64,000 bases of DNA from Bacteroidaceae bacterium (GCA_902362375.1 CABIVS010000008.1:142696-206695), one strand, 5' to 3'. Counted from the first letter of the stretch, positions 54,195 through 64,000 are shown. Numbers and translations: made by a program. The notes: generated by a model not told the origin, from the sequence alone.

Positions 54195-57100
54195 TTATAG
54201 CTTATGGAACCAATAAATACCTTCTTTTTTATCAGGTACCTTTAGATTGTACAATCCATTTGTTTTCAATGATTTATTTATTGTTTCAATCTTTCCGGAA
54301 GCAGGGTGTATGTACTTTAATGCATACTTTCCGGACGATAATTGAACAGGAATTTCTGTTCCGGACTTGGAATAAATGATACTTCCAATATCAGATTTTA
54401 CCATTTTCTTGTACTCATCCGTATTCGTTTTTTCCACTTCCATGGCTGCTGCATCCTTCAGGAATGCCTTATCTGTGCATGGAATTACAGGACATGAACC
54501 ACCAGCCATGAATACAGCCCATCCCATAGCCGGATAATTCTGTGCGTAGAATGTCACTGCCTTCTGGGGAAATTTCTGTCGATACTCATAGACAGCTTTA
54601 TATGCTTCATTGAAAGTGACCTTTCCTACTTTCATCTTACGCATGTGCTGACGCGGTGCCATATTCTTTCCACCTTCCGGTGCAAAGATCCCATCCGTCT
54701 TATAATGCCAGTAACGGATATCAATGATATCTACTATGGCAGCGCGTTTGGGGTCTGCAAGGATAGCATCCTGCACATCTTTCGTGGTACTTAATGCCAC
54801 TTTGGCTTTCTTTCCGGTTTCAGTCTCCCATTCGGCTATCACATCCAACCAGAACTGTACGAAGTGCAACGGTCCTGTAAATTCAGCACTTGTCAACTGA
54901 ATTACATTCGAATTGTCTGCGAAGTTATTCAGGCATTGACGTATATATTGCCTGTGCAATTCACGACGAACAGGATGGCTGACGTCATAGAACATATCCG
55001 CTACAAAGATTCGTTTGTCACCGGCAAATGGAGCAGGTTCAGGAAATCCGGTCTGATTGATGTTATTGCTGCTTCTCCACGGAGAATCTACCCAATGTGC
55101 ACCGGCTTCCAGAATGTTGTGCTGGAAATAGTTCTCATGAAACAAAAGCAGTCCGTCTTTATTTCCTTTTTCCGCAAACTCTTTTAAACGACTCCAGTAC
55201 CATGTATTGGGACGTTTCAAATCATATTTGCTCAATCCTTCCCACGCTGTTTCCTGACCGCTGCGTCCGAATGGCTGCTCATAGAAAGGTCCCCATACAT
55301 CACCATCCCGACGGCGAATCCGTTCGTGGTCATCGCGACGGCGGTCATACCAAAGACCATAGTTCTGATCGAAAACAAGTATGTTTTTCTGTTTCATAAA
55401 ATTGATAACAGAATCAATGCGGTCTGTCAATCCCAGTCCCTCGCGTCCCGGAACAAATCGGGTAATGGCCGGACTTGCCTTTTTTAGATAATTGATTTTG
55501 AGCTTTCCATTCCACCAAGGGGTGGTATGACTGTTTCCAACCAATAAAATACCATCCATTTGGATACGTCCGTTAGTTATAGTTACTTCCGGTTGAGTGT
55601 GTGATTGGATAGTAGAAGAATTTGCAGCTAATGAGGCTCCCCTCTTCTCTTTAATGTCATCAACTGATTTTACTCCGGCTGACTCCACCGAAGGAGCAAA
55701 CTTATGATCGTCTATCCAATGTTCCAACGTTAACCGTGGATGATAAGCCTCTTTAGCCAGTTCCATAGCCACTTCAACTGTAGGGCTACTGGTTGCACTT
55801 GTATTTCTAGGCAAGATACGTGCACGTTCTGCACATTCTTTATTCAATCGTTCTTCCAATTGGGCATAAAAGATACTGCGAGGTTGTACGTGATTGTTGG
55901 ATTGTTCCCATTCACCGTCACCGGAGAACTGCGCCCAACAGCCGTATGCACGGTTCATCGCATCCTTTGCCGGAGCATAACATTCGATTTCTGCTGCGGT
56001 ACATTGCCAGAACAAGCTGTTTGCCGTATTCCAACCGGCTCCATTTTTATCTTGTCCCAAATTCTTAAAAGTCAGGTTATGACCGTCGATATTTACTACA
56101 TCGAACAACAGTCCACATGCCCATGCATCGATAGAGCCGCTGAATCCTAAAGATTCGTATGAATCACATTGTACAAAAGCGTTGGGGCCGGCTGCACAAT
56201 ATCCGGCAGCAAAGTCATGAATACCTCGTTCCGAGTAACAACGTTGAAATAAAGTTTGTTGTCCCAGTGTGTGGAAAGTGCAACGACGCATTCCTCCGAT
56301 TTCTGAAACAGGTTCTCTTGAGATACAGTCTTCGACAGTGATTTTGGAACCTGTACGCTGAATAATCACGGCACTTCCTGCAAAATGTTTGAAATTGAGT
56401 TGTCTTACCCAACAGTTTTCCGCATTCTCAATGGAAATACCTGTCCAGCAATGATCTTCATCCTTAGGATAACGCTTGTCATAATCAGAGATCAGTGTCA
56501 TATTCTCTACTCCACAATCGTAGATACGTCCGTTCCATTGATAAGTCAATAGAGAAGAAGCACCATATTTAGCATCCAGAGCTACAGTCAGCGGAGCATC
56601 CAATGTTATCTGGTTGCCATTTACTTCACAGACCCTTCTGTCCCAGGTCAGATCCATATCCCCTTCTTTCCATCCCAAAGCACTGATTCCTCCTCCAAAA
56701 ATGTCACAAGCCAAAGAGGCAATCCACTCCTTGCCGGAGGGACGGGCAACCATTACACGATCTCCTTTTTTCAAAGAAATACCTGAAGCCACTTCCAATG
56801 TTCGTGTGTTTACCGGAACATAGTTGGAAAGTATCTGCAAAGTGTCTTGTACATTCAGGTCATCTATTCCTTCCATATAAATAAGGGCACCTCTGTCTAC
56901 GCCTTTCTTCAGCAGTATTGTTTTTTCTTTATTCGTTCCCCGCAATACAATTCCGGAGGTGGAGATACGAATACTGCCGGACAGGGCAAACTCACCCTGA
57001 TCGAGCAAAACAGCTCCACGAAAACCGGAAGCATCGGGAGACAGCGAGGCTACATAATCAATGGCACGTTGAATACGTGCAGTGTTATCTCCTGCTTTCC

Positions 57101-57320
57101 AAGGGACAAACACAACATTGCGGACAGAAGGAATATCCTGTTCGGAGGATTTATATCCGCATGTAGAGAAATCGAGAATACGGTTTCCCCGATCATCATT
57201 CAGGTAAGTGATTTGGTCATTCTTAACCTGTAAAGCAAAGGTTTGCGCATAACTTTGCACAAACCCAATGCTCAATAATCCCAGAAGGATCGTTCTTACT
57301 TGTATATTCAGTCCAATCAT
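54195..57320 (-). CDS. Secreted beta-helix protein with C-terminal DUF6298-like domain
   Basis: This 1041-residue protein has a signal peptide (ILLGLLSIGFVQSYAQ), a right-handed parallel beta-helix of the pectate-lyase superfamily (about 70-450, with GAVLLDQGEFALSGSIRIST and CWVRQLNFKHFAGSAVIIQRTGS), and a large C-terminal domain (about 590-960) with VGNSHTTPWWNGKL, LLLFHENYFQHNILEAGAHWVDSPWR and DIRYWHYKTDGIFAPEGGKNMAPRQHMRK, similar to DUF6298 and TIM-barrel-like. It probably acts on a plant-type acidic glycan. It follows the PL1-like gene by 21 bases on the same strand. Confidence 0.75.
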   Translation of the reverse strand: MIGLNIQVRTILLGLLSIGFVQSYAQTFALQVKNDQITYLNDDRGNRILDFSTCGYKSSEQDIPSVRNVVFVPWKAGDNTARIQRAIDYVASLSPDASGFRGAVLLDQGEFALSGSIRISTSGIVLRGTNKEKTILLKKGVDRGALIYMEGIDDLNVQDTLQILSNYVPVNTRTLEVASGISLKKGDRVMVARPSGKEWIASLACDIFGGGISALGWKEGDMDLTWDRRVCEVNGNQITLDAPLTVALDAKYGASSLLTYQWNGRIYDCGVENMTLISDYDKRYPKDEDHCWTGISIENAENCWVRQLNFKHFAGSAVIIQRTGSKITVEDCISREPVSEIGGMRRCTFHTLGQQTLFQRCYSERGIHDFAAGYCAAGPNAFVQCDSYESLGFSGSIDAWACGLLFDVVNIDGHNLTFKNLGQDKNGAGWNTANSLFWQCTAAEIECYAPAKDAMNRAYGCWAQFSGDGEWEQSNNHVQPRSIFYAQLEERLNKECAERARILPRNTSATSSPTVEVAMELAKEAYHPRLTLEHWIDDHKFAPSVESAGVKSVDDIKEKRGASLAANSSTIQSHTQPEVTITNGRIQMDGILLVGNSHTTPWWNGKLKINYLKKASPAITRFVPGREGLGLTDRIDSVINFMKQKNILVFDQNYGLWYDRRRDDHERIRRRDGDVWGPFYEQPFGRSGQETAWEGLSKYDLKRPNTWYWSRLKEFAEKGNKDGLLLFHENYFQHNILEAGAHWVDSPWRSSNNINQTGFPEPAPFAGDKRIFVADMFYDVSHPVRRELHRQYIRQCLNNFADNSNVIQLTSAEFTGPLHFVQFWLDVIAEWETETGKKAKVALSTTKDVQDAILADPKRAAIVDIIDIRYWHYKTDGIFAPEGGKNMAPRQHMRKMKVGKVTFNEAYKAVYEYRQKFPQKAVTFYAQNYPAMGWAVFMAGGSCPVIPCTDKAFLKDAAAMEVEKTNTDEYKKMVKSDIGSIIYSKSGTEIPVQLSSGKYALKYIHPASGKIETINKSLKTNGLYNLKVPDKKEGIYWFHKL

Positions 57321-57341
57321 CTTTAATCTTTTTTCATCTGC

Positions 57342-59024
57342 TTATAACAGACTTTTCCGTTTAGACAATGTATCGTAATTGTTCTTCAAATCTGTCCAGT
57401 CCACTTTCTTTTTAGTGTCTATACCATTGATATATTTTTCAATATTGGTATATCCGTCACCATTGCAGTCCATAGTTGCGTCGGTCGGGTCATTCGGATT
57501 CAGACCGTTAGCTATTTCCCAGGCATCCGGCATGCCGTCGCCGTCCGAGTCTACTACTGCTTCTCCTTTATATTCGGGAAGTCCGCCTACCTGACGAATG
57601 TCTGTAATGATACCCTGCTTATAAGAATCAGCCGGTAACCGTCTTTTCACATAAGGAGAGACAAACTCCGGTGCATCTTTCACATAAATGGCTTTTCCTG
57701 TTTGCACAGTCTTTATAACACGGGCATCCACAGCGTCCCGTTTGGGGAAAGTAGCTCCTACATTATCCAATACAAAGTTATAAGCTTTTTTGGTATCCAT
57801 CACAGTAACCGGAGGCATTTTGAAAGCTTCGTCCGATTTAATTAAGGGCAGGAACTTTGTGGCATCCACATCTTCTTTCAGTTGTACGCCTCCGTCCCAG
57901 TTATCTTTTGTGACCTTGGCATTGCCATGAATAATATTCCCGTTTACATAAGCTTTTCCGAATGAGAGAGGTCTGCTTTTGTCACGTCCCGCTTCCGGTT
58001 TGAGAATACGATAAGAGATCGGTTTACCTAGCGGAGTGATGGGGCCGGGTTTAAAATAATTGTTTATCATGTTGTAGAAGCTGTTGTGGTCACCTCCGTC
58101 TACAGAACGATTCCACCAGTTGAATACAACATTATTGACGAAGTTAAAATCACCGTCCATACCCACCGAACTGTTCCGGCTGATGTTGGAAGCAAAGAGA
58201 TTCCGGCAGAACATACTGTTATGACCACCGATGGTTGCACCAAAAGCATGGTTGTATGTATCCAGTGCTTCAGAGAAAATAGAATTTTGAATGGTAATGT
58301 TTACTGTCGGAAGTTTCAGACCGTGTCCGTCTGCCCCTCTGTTATATACATGACGGTAGATAGACATATTTTCATCCAATCCCCAACTGGCGGAGCAATG
58401 GTCTACCATGATATTTCCTACTGCATTCCCTCCTACCGCATCATCGCGGAAAGCCACGTCCTGCGCACCGCGACGGAAGCGCATATGACGAATCACGACA
58501 TCGTGTGTATCGATCAGGAAAGATTGTCCGGTGATACAGATACCATCTCCGGGAGCTGTTTGTCCGGCAATGGTTACATAAGGGGCGCGTACACTGATCG
58601 GGCTTTTCAGACGGATCACTCCCGAAACATTAAATACAATGATACGTGCACCTCCTGTTTCACAGGCTTCGCGGAATGTTCCGGGACCGGAGTCTTCCAG
58701 AGAAGTGACAACAATCACTTTTCCTCCACGTCCACCGGGAGTATACATACCTCCGCCTTCCGCACCGGGGAAGGCCGGGATATTGCTCTTTATCAAATCT
58801 TCGGGTTTGGAGGCCCATGGCTTATAAGGGCGTCCTTTCTTTGCTTCTTCTAAAACTGTCGGCAAAGCTTTTTTCCATGCCGCATCGGATTTCCGTTCGA
58901 ACTCCGCTTCTTGTTTTGCTCCTCTTTCTTTTACCGAGTCCGGAATTACAGGATACTGGGCTGCCACAGGTAGTACACAGGCAACCAGCATCCACGCTGA
59001 TAATACTTTCTTCATGTTATTCAT
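57342..59024 (-). CDS. Secreted pectate lyase-like protein (PL1 type)
   Basis: This 560-residue protein has a signal peptide (KKVLSAWMLVACVLPVAAQ), then FPGAEGGGMYTPGGRGGKVIVVTSLEDSGPGTFREACE, the N-terminus of Bacteroides PL1-type parallel beta-helix lyases. Further coil residues include IMVDHCSASWGLDENMSIY and SSVGMDGDFNFVNNVVFNWWNR. The C-terminus carries a calcium-binding thrombospondin type 3-like repeat (DSDGDGMPDAWEIANGLNPNDPTD). It should cleave polygalacturonate-type pectin by beta-elimination. It lies between the HTCS and the DUF6298-type gene. Confidence 0.88.
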   Translation of the reverse strand: MNNMKKVLSAWMLVACVLPVAAQYPVIPDSVKERGAKQEAEFERKSDAAWKKALPTVLEEAKKGRPYKPWASKPEDLIKSNIPAFPGAEGGGMYTPGGRGGKVIVVTSLEDSGPGTFREACETGGARIIVFNVSGVIRLKSPISVRAPYVTIAGQTAPGDGICITGQSFLIDTHDVVIRHMRFRRGAQDVAFRDDAVGGNAVGNIMVDHCSASWGLDENMSIYRHVYNRGADGHGLKLPTVNITIQNSIFSEALDTYNHAFGATIGGHNSMFCRNLFASNISRNSSVGMDGDFNFVNNVVFNWWNRSVDGGDHNSFYNMINNYFKPGPITPLGKPISYRILKPEAGRDKSRPLSFGKAYVNGNIIHGNAKVTKDNWDGGVQLKEDVDATKFLPLIKSDEAFKMPPVTVMDTKKAYNFVLDNVGATFPKRDAVDARVIKTVQTGKAIYVKDAPEFVSPYVKRRLPADSYKQGIITDIRQVGGLPEYKGEAVVDSDGDGMPDAWEIANGLNPNDPTDATMDCNGDGYTNIEKYINGIDTKKKVDWTDLKNNYDTLSKRKSLL

Positions 59025-59081
59025 TCTTTCGAATCTTAATAGGTTTCTAAAAGGACGATTAAGAAAGCATTTTGTAATCGG

Positions 59082-62000
59082 TTATCTCTCTCCTTTCCGC
59101 CATTCATTCATGTATTCACGAGGGGTTTGATTATATTTCTTCCGGAAACACTTGCTGTAGTATCCCGAATCCTTGAATCCGACAGCAAAAGCAATCTCGG
59201 AAACACTTAAATCCGTGTTCTTAATCAGCTCGACTGATTTATTCAAGCGAATCTCTTTTACCAGATCTACAGGGGCTAGACCGGTAAGACTCTTTAGTTT
59301 CTTGAAGAATGCCGAACGACTCAATCCGATACCGGATGCTATGGTGTCAATATTAAAATCACTGTCGTCCATATTTTCTTCAATGACCTGATGTATCTTT
59401 TCTAGGAACTGTACGTCTTTCTTTACCAAATATTGTTCGTAGCTGTCTTCTTCGGTCGTTGTCTGGTTTTCCATTTGCTGGCGGATTCGTTCACGGAACA
59501 ATTTCCGTTCGGCAAGCAGCTGGTCGATACGTGCCAACAGGTATTCCTTGCTGAAAGGTTTGGTGATATAGGCATTTGCTCCTAAAGTAATAGCTTTGGT
59601 CTTGGCGCCTTCATCATTTTTCGCGGTCAGGATAATAACAGGAATATGGCTGATCTGGAAATCTTTGCGGATAGATTGCAACATTTCAAGGCCGTCCATT
59701 TCAGGCATCATCTGATCGGTCACTACGATATCAGGATGATACAGGTGCACTTTCTTTAAACCTTCTACTCCGTTATTGGCAATATGGATATTGAACTTAT
59801 CTTCCAACTGAAGTTTTATCAACTGGCAAAGGTCCTTATTATCCTCAACCAACAAAAGGGTCGGTAATGAAGCATCAATTTCCGGTTCTTCTTCTGTATC
59901 TTCTTCGGATATGGCATTGGCAACAGGTTCCTGTTCCACAGAAACGGGAACTGTTTCCGTACCTCCCACATAAAAGTCAACTTCCGACGGACGATAATGC
60001 TCCTTATCCATCAGGAGTTCCACAATAAACACTGCCCCCTGTCCTTCAGGACTTTCAGCACGAATCTGTCCGTGATGAAGATTAACGATTTCCCTTGAAA
60101 GTGCCAATCCGATACCTGTGCCCTGATAATAGGAGTTTTTCGCATTCTCTCCTTGTGAGAAGCGTTCAAAAATCTCGGTCAGTTTATTTTGTGGAATACC
60201 TACCCCGTTATCTTCCACCCGTACATAACAACATTTTCCGTCGTCTGTCAATCCGGTAGTTATATAAATGCTTCCACCGGAATGAGTGAATTTGAATGCA
60301 TTGGATATGATATTACGGATCACAATGCTCAATTTCTCCTTGTCCGCCCATACCATAATCGGTTCATCCGGTAACTGGAAAGTGAAACTAATTTCATTTT
60401 CTTCGGAAAGCACGCGGAACTCTTTCTGGAAAGAGGCTATCATTTCATTAAAATCAATCAACGACACATGTAGACGCATTTTCCCGTTTTGAATCTTCCG
60501 GAAATCAAGTATCTGATTCACTAATTGCAGCATCTGATTGGTGTTCTTCTCCATCAAATCCACATATTGCAATCCTTTCGGAGACAGCTTTTCACGTTCC
60601 CTTAATTCTTGTATCGGGCCTTTTATCAATGTCAAAGGAGTGCGCAATTCATGGGAAATATTGGTAAAGAACTTGATTTTCATCTCTGAAACCTTTTGTT
60701 CGATATAAATATCGTTCTTCATTTTAATCATGAAGAAAGCCAGACGCAAACTAAAATAGAGGGCTGCCAGACCCAATATCACGTAAATAAGAGTTGCCCA
60801 CCAACTCAACCACCAGGGCGGAAGAATGGTGACGGCCAGCGTGCAGTTGGAAACAAGTTCCGGATTGGCTTCATCCATTGTTTCTACACGGAATGTATAA
60901 TCTCCGGGAGGCACATTGGTGTAAGAAGCGATGCGATTCTTTCCGCTATAATGCCACTCTTTTTCATAACCTTCAAGTATGTAACGGTATGACACCCGGT
61001 TCTGATTATAGAAATTCAATGCCGCAAATTCAATCGTGAACATGGATTGATTGTAGTTCAGCCGGATTGCTTTGGCGTATGTGATGGATTCTTTTAAGAT
61101 CGGACATTCGCGGAAACTACGCAAATCGCGATTGGATACTTTAAAATCAACGATACGTGTATCGTAGTTCGTATGCAGTGTTTCCAATTTGTCTGGAGAG
61201 AATGCCAGGATTCCCTGACGGGTACCAATCCACAAGTCTCCATTCAATGTCCGGAGTGCACTACCCTCTTCCAGTTCCACGTTCAGGAAACCGTCGTATT
61301 TGTCGTAATTGCGGAACTGCTCGGTAGCTTTGTTGAAGCAAGACAAACCTATTTCCGTTGTAAACCACAAGTTGCCGTTTTTATCTTCTACGATGGACTT
61401 GACTACGTCGTTATTCATTCCTTCACGGATACCATAAGATTTGAAAATAGGTTCCCTCTTTTCCTTGTCATAACGAACCAGTTTATTCAAACCGCCTCCG
61501 AACACACTCACCCAGATTTGAGAATCAGTATCTTTGTAGAGTACATAAATATCGTTATCCGCTACATTCGAGTTTTCACTGACTTGACGGTACGTTTCAA
61601 ACTGAATCTGTTCGGGCGTGGAAAAATGCCCGTCGAAAGACATCAAACCATCCATAGTTCCTACCCAGATACGTCCGTCTTCATCTTCCGTCATGGTACG
61701 TACCTCCATATAAAGGCCGTATGCAGGATATTGTTTCAGTCCATTGTATTTATGGATGAAGGTGATGGCTCCATTTTCTTCGGAAATCAAATTCAGTCCT
61801 CCACCTAATAGTCCTACCCAGATGCGTCCCTGGCTGTCCTGATAAGTAAAGTATACATCGTTGTTACTGATAGAATTCGGGTTCTTGGGATCATTGATAT
61901 AACGGGTAAAACGCAACCCGTGCGGAGAATTCATATCCGGTTCAGCTTTGACAAGCCCATTTCCTTTGGTGGAAAACCAAAGATTACCGTCCTTGTCTTC

Positions 62001-63512
62001 CATAATATGATATACAGTTCCCAATAGATAGTTCTTATCCGAGAAGATCTGTTTCACTTGTCCGTTACGATCCAGACGGTACAACGCCTGCCAACGGGTT
62101 CCTACCCAGATATCGCCATTTTGTGCCTGGAAGAGGGCACGTATCCCCTGATTCCAGGAGTTTGATCTCTCGGGTATTAGCGGAGAAGGAGAAACTTCCG
62201 TCAACAGTTGGAATTGCTTTTTGGGGAAATTAAGTCTGTATACTCCGCTGCTTGTAGATGCTAACCAGAGGATTCCATCTTTGTCCAACAGAAGATGGAA
62301 AAAAAGCTGGTTGGGAAGATCATCCGAGAAAGGTTTTAATTGGTTAATACGGGTCATTTCCAGTTTTTCTCTGTCGAATAGAAGAATTTCTCCTCCCGGG
62401 GTCATGAAGAACATACCTTGTTCACCGGCATCCTGCATTTCAAAATTGCCGATGGCATTCTGATTGGGGAATGTAAATCGGTGGTGGCTTCTATTCAGAG
62501 GATCATAATAGGTCAATGCCTGATTACCCTCCTGAAACCATACCTTATCATATTTATCATAAAATATGATTCCGCCGTCCTTTTCGGGGATGGTGAATGG
62601 AAGTTTGGTCAATTGTTTGTAACCGATATTATACTCGTACGTTCCTTCGTTAGTAGTGATGTACATCAGACCGGACTCTGTTATCAGCAGATTAGAAATC
62701 GGGCGTTTGATTTCCGGTATCTCATAACGGTTGACAACTCCATTTTGAGGATCAATACTATAAATGTGTCCTTTCTTATCTCCCAACCATAAGAATTTAG
62801 AATTATAGGAGGCACAAGTAAACTGGTCCGGATTGGCAGATACCTTTTTCTGTATAAAGTCAGCGGGCTTGTCTTTCAGAGCCGCCCCTTTCCGGAGGGA
62901 CAGAATCTGATAATCCATACCAATCCAATTGATAAATTCTGCAGTTTCGCAGAATACGTTATGTTTCAGACGCATATCATACACATTCACGTTGGGACGC
63001 GAATCGTGCAACTGCTTCATCGTTATTTTACCTTCCTTGTCGGTATATGCACGCAAAAGACTTTTATCTTTTGTCAACAACAATACATCCCCGTCTTCGG
63101 TTGTCTGAATCTTAATAATCTGGATGTTCTCCGAATATTCTTTTACATCATCATAGACAGCATGGAAACTCTCGTGTCTTTTATCGAACAGGTAGAGTTT
63201 GCGGTCGATGGTCTTAATCCACAGAAAACCATTTTTATCTTCCACGATACGCTGAATCTTACGTGGTGGAATGTCGGTGGAATAAAAACCGTCATGATTA
63301 TCATAGGAGCGGAATTTGCTTCCATCGAAACTACATAATCCATACCATGTGCCAAACCAGATAAACCCATCCTGTCCCTTTAAAGTGCAGTTGACGATAT
63401 TATTGGGCAACCCGCGTTCGGCTGTGTAGTGTTCTACAATCATATTCGGATAGGCAAAAGCATAAATGCCTATCATGGATAGTAATAGTATTAGAATATT
63501 TCGTTTTCTCAT
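59082..63512 (-). CDS. Hybrid two-component system sensor/regulator (HTCS)
   Basis: The 1476-residue protein contains a signal peptide (to about residue 20), Reg_prop beta-propeller repeats (e.g. EDKDGNLWFSTKGNGLV and EDEDGRIWVGTMDGLMSF), a Y_Y_Y domain (about 810-880), a membrane helix (about 900-925), HisKA with His954 (NISHELRTPLTLIKGP), HATPase (GTGIGLALSREI), a receiver with Asp1266 (VVTDQMMPEMDG) and an AraC helix-turn-helix (about 1370-1470). It is the expected pectin or oligosaccharide sensor for the adjacent lyase genes. A -7 box lies at 63544-63551. Confidence 0.95.
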   Translation of the reverse strand: MRKRNILILLLSMIGIYAFAYPNMIVEHYTAERGLPNNIVNCTLKGQDGFIWFGTWYGLCSFDGSKFRSYDNHDGFYSTDIPPRKIQRIVEDKNGFLWIKTIDRKLYLFDKRHESFHAVYDDVKEYSENIQIIKIQTTEDGDVLLLTKDKSLLRAYTDKEGKITMKQLHDSRPNVNVYDMRLKHNVFCETAEFINWIGMDYQILSLRKGAALKDKPADFIQKKVSANPDQFTCASYNSKFLWLGDKKGHIYSIDPQNGVVNRYEIPEIKRPISNLLITESGLMYITTNEGTYEYNIGYKQLTKLPFTIPEKDGGIIFYDKYDKVWFQEGNQALTYYDPLNRSHHRFTFPNQNAIGNFEMQDAGEQGMFFMTPGGEILLFDREKLEMTRINQLKPFSDDLPNQLFFHLLLDKDGILWLASTSSGVYRLNFPKKQFQLLTEVSPSPLIPERSNSWNQGIRALFQAQNGDIWVGTRWQALYRLDRNGQVKQIFSDKNYLLGTVYHIMEDKDGNLWFSTKGNGLVKAEPDMNSPHGLRFTRYINDPKNPNSISNNDVYFTYQDSQGRIWVGLLGGGLNLISEENGAITFIHKYNGLKQYPAYGLYMEVRTMTEDEDGRIWVGTMDGLMSFDGHFSTPEQIQFETYRQVSENSNVADNDIYVLYKDTDSQIWVSVFGGGLNKLVRYDKEKREPIFKSYGIREGMNNDVVKSIVEDKNGNLWFTTEIGLSCFNKATEQFRNYDKYDGFLNVELEEGSALRTLNGDLWIGTRQGILAFSPDKLETLHTNYDTRIVDFKVSNRDLRSFRECPILKESITYAKAIRLNYNQSMFTIEFAALNFYNQNRVSYRYILEGYEKEWHYSGKNRIASYTNVPPGDYTFRVETMDEANPELVSNCTLAVTILPPWWLSWWATLIYVILGLAALYFSLRLAFFMIKMKNDIYIEQKVSEMKIKFFTNISHELRTPLTLIKGPIQELREREKLSPKGLQYVDLMEKNTNQMLQLVNQILDFRKIQNGKMRLHVSLIDFNEMIASFQKEFRVLSEENEISFTFQLPDEPIMVWADKEKLSIVIRNIISNAFKFTHSGGSIYITTGLTDDGKCCYVRVEDNGVGIPQNKLTEIFERFSQGENAKNSYYQGTGIGLALSREIVNLHHGQIRAESPEGQGAVFIVELLMDKEHYRPSEVDFYVGGTETVPVSVEQEPVANAISEEDTEEEPEIDASLPTLLLVEDNKDLCQLIKLQLEDKFNIHIANNGVEGLKKVHLYHPDIVVTDQMMPEMDGLEMLQSIRKDFQISHIPVIILTAKNDEGAKTKAITLGANAYITKPFSKEYLLARIDQLLAERKLFRERIRQQMENQTTTEEDSYEQYLVKKDVQFLEKIHQVIEENMDDSDFNIDTIASGIGLSRSAFFKKLKSLTGLAPVDLVKEIRLNKSVELIKNTDLSVSEIAFAVGFKDSGYYSKCFRKKYNQTPREYMNEWRKGER

Positions 63513-63543
63513 TGGTGGCTATAATTGGAATTAAAACGTACCC

Positions 63544-63551
63544 CAAAGGTA
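63544..63551 (-). promoter_or_regulatory. -7 promoter box for the HTCS gene
   Basis: The minus strand reads TACCTTTG, 31 bases before the HTCS ATG. Confidence 0.65.
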
Positions 63552-63601
63552 ATCTTTTTTTTGATATAAGCTTATCATCATCATTCGTTTATACCATAAA
63601 G

Positions 63602-63685
63602 TTAGGCACAGATTACACGGATCTCACAGTTTTGGGAAATATTAATGTATAAAGCAACCATGAAATCCGTGTAATCCGTGCCTAA
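63602..63685. terminator. Long inverted repeat after the GH2-like gene
   Basis: The 21-base arms at 63602-63622 and 63665-63685, of the form TTAGGCAC(A/G)GATTACACGGAT, differ at one position and enclose a 42-base loop. The right arm overlaps the GH2-like stop codon (63682-63684). It may end that transcript. The CACGGA/TCCGTG core and the open-loop layout are shared with 14196-14288. Confidence 0.6.
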
Positions 63686-64000
63686 TTCTCTGTCCCAAAT
63701 TCAGTTTGCTGGCGTTCCACCTCATCCAATACCCGTTGACGTTCTTCTTCTGTCAGTTGTATTTTTCCTTCTGATGATTCTTTAAAAGAATTTACTTCTG
63801 GAACGGACGATGCAGTTCTGCGTTCTTCGTAAGTGGATTCCTCATAACAGAAAGGCAGTTCTGCCGGAATGCTTTCCAGTTCTATTTCAGTCGCTGTTGG
63901 AGCTTGGGTTCCCTCAAACTGTACACGGGCTTTCACTTTCATCTTTCCGGCTTTCCGGGTGGAACGGATCAACACGGGAGCAGAACCGAATTCCACTGTA
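63682..64000 (-). CDS. C-terminal end of a GH2 beta-galactosidase-like protein (5' part outside window)
   Basis: The frame stays open past base 64000; 106 residues are visible. They include VEFGSAPVLIRSTRKAGKM, KVKARVQFEG and TATEIELESIPAELPFCYEES, which are typical of the C-terminal tail of large Bacteroides GH2-family beta-galactosidases with DUF4982-like domains. The tail ends in a charged, low-complexity stretch (EERQRVLDEVERQQTEFGTEN). Its position beside an HTCS and pectin lyases suggests a role in removing galactose from pectin side chains. The catalytic domain is not in view. Confidence 0.65.
   Translation of the reverse strand, partial: TVEFGSAPVLIRSTRKAGKMKVKARVQFEGTQAPTATEIELESIPAELPFCYEESTYEERRTASSVPEVNSFKESSEGKIQLTEEERQRVLDEVERQQTEFGTEN

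Noticed and set aside
58086..58853. 255-codon open frame on the plus strand
   Set aside because: It lies entirely antisense to the well-supported PL1-like gene and has no recognisable motif.
61173..61808. 211-codon open frame on the plus strand
   Set aside because: It is antisense to the HTCS coding sequence and shows no independent features.

Overview
The window looks like chromosomal DNA of a gut Bacteroides (Bacteroidota). The evidence is a DUF4295-L33-L28 ribosomal cluster, two hybrid two-component regulators of the polysaccharide-utilisation type, ECF sigma/FecR/STN-TonB receptor signalling, a DUF2723 membrane protein, and many promoters with the Bacteroides -7 box TAnnTTTG. No phage, transposase, rRNA or CRISPR was seen. 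The single tRNA is Gly(CCC).

Layout. 1-9.6 kb is housekeeping: rimO (cut by the window edge), ftsY, a DUF4295 gene, rpmG, rpmB, cinA and tsaD on the minus strand, then a 1515-residue TamB-like protein on the plus strand. 9.7-16.3 kb holds an envelope module: two PepSY-like secreted proteins, a NEW3/COG1470 anchored protein, an ABC ATPase with its permease, and a histidine kinase/response regulator pair. 16.4-18.7 kb holds proS, a DUF2867 gene and tRNA-Gly. 19.5-24.3 kb is a TolC/HlyD/ABC-2 permease efflux operon with no ATPase gene, followed by a 1330-residue hybrid regulator. 28.6-34.4 kb is a five-gene minus-strand operon: polyferredoxin membrane protein, lipoprotein-like aldo/keto reductase with 4Fe-4S motifs, DUF1893 protein, TonB receptor and ECF-type S component. 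34.7-37.1 kb has two lipoproteins and an UlaG-like metallohydrolase. 37.2-41.6 kb is a sigma/anti-sigma/TonB receptor trio. 41.7-46.7 kb holds DUF3098, DUF2723 and a membrane-tethered TPR regulator. 47-53 kb holds a HAD hydrolase, a retropepsin-like protein, an SDR, a split ThrE exporter and an MFS transporter. 53.1-64 kb holds a second sigma factor with a very small putative anti-sigma protein, then a pectin-type locus: beta-helix/DUF6298 protein, PL1-like lyase, hybrid regulator and the 3' end of a GH2-like gene.

The most notable non-coding signals are (i) arrays of four short imperfect palindromes repeated at exactly 22 bp, at 11131-11211, 46806-46886 and, with a different sequence, 45419-45498, all intergenic; and (ii) a 38-bp element matching at 34 of 38 positions, placed at identical distance from the -7 boxes of the Fe-S/TonB/ECF operon and the metallohydrolase gene, which suggests a shared regulon. 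Function statements come from recognisable motifs read by eye; no database search was possible.
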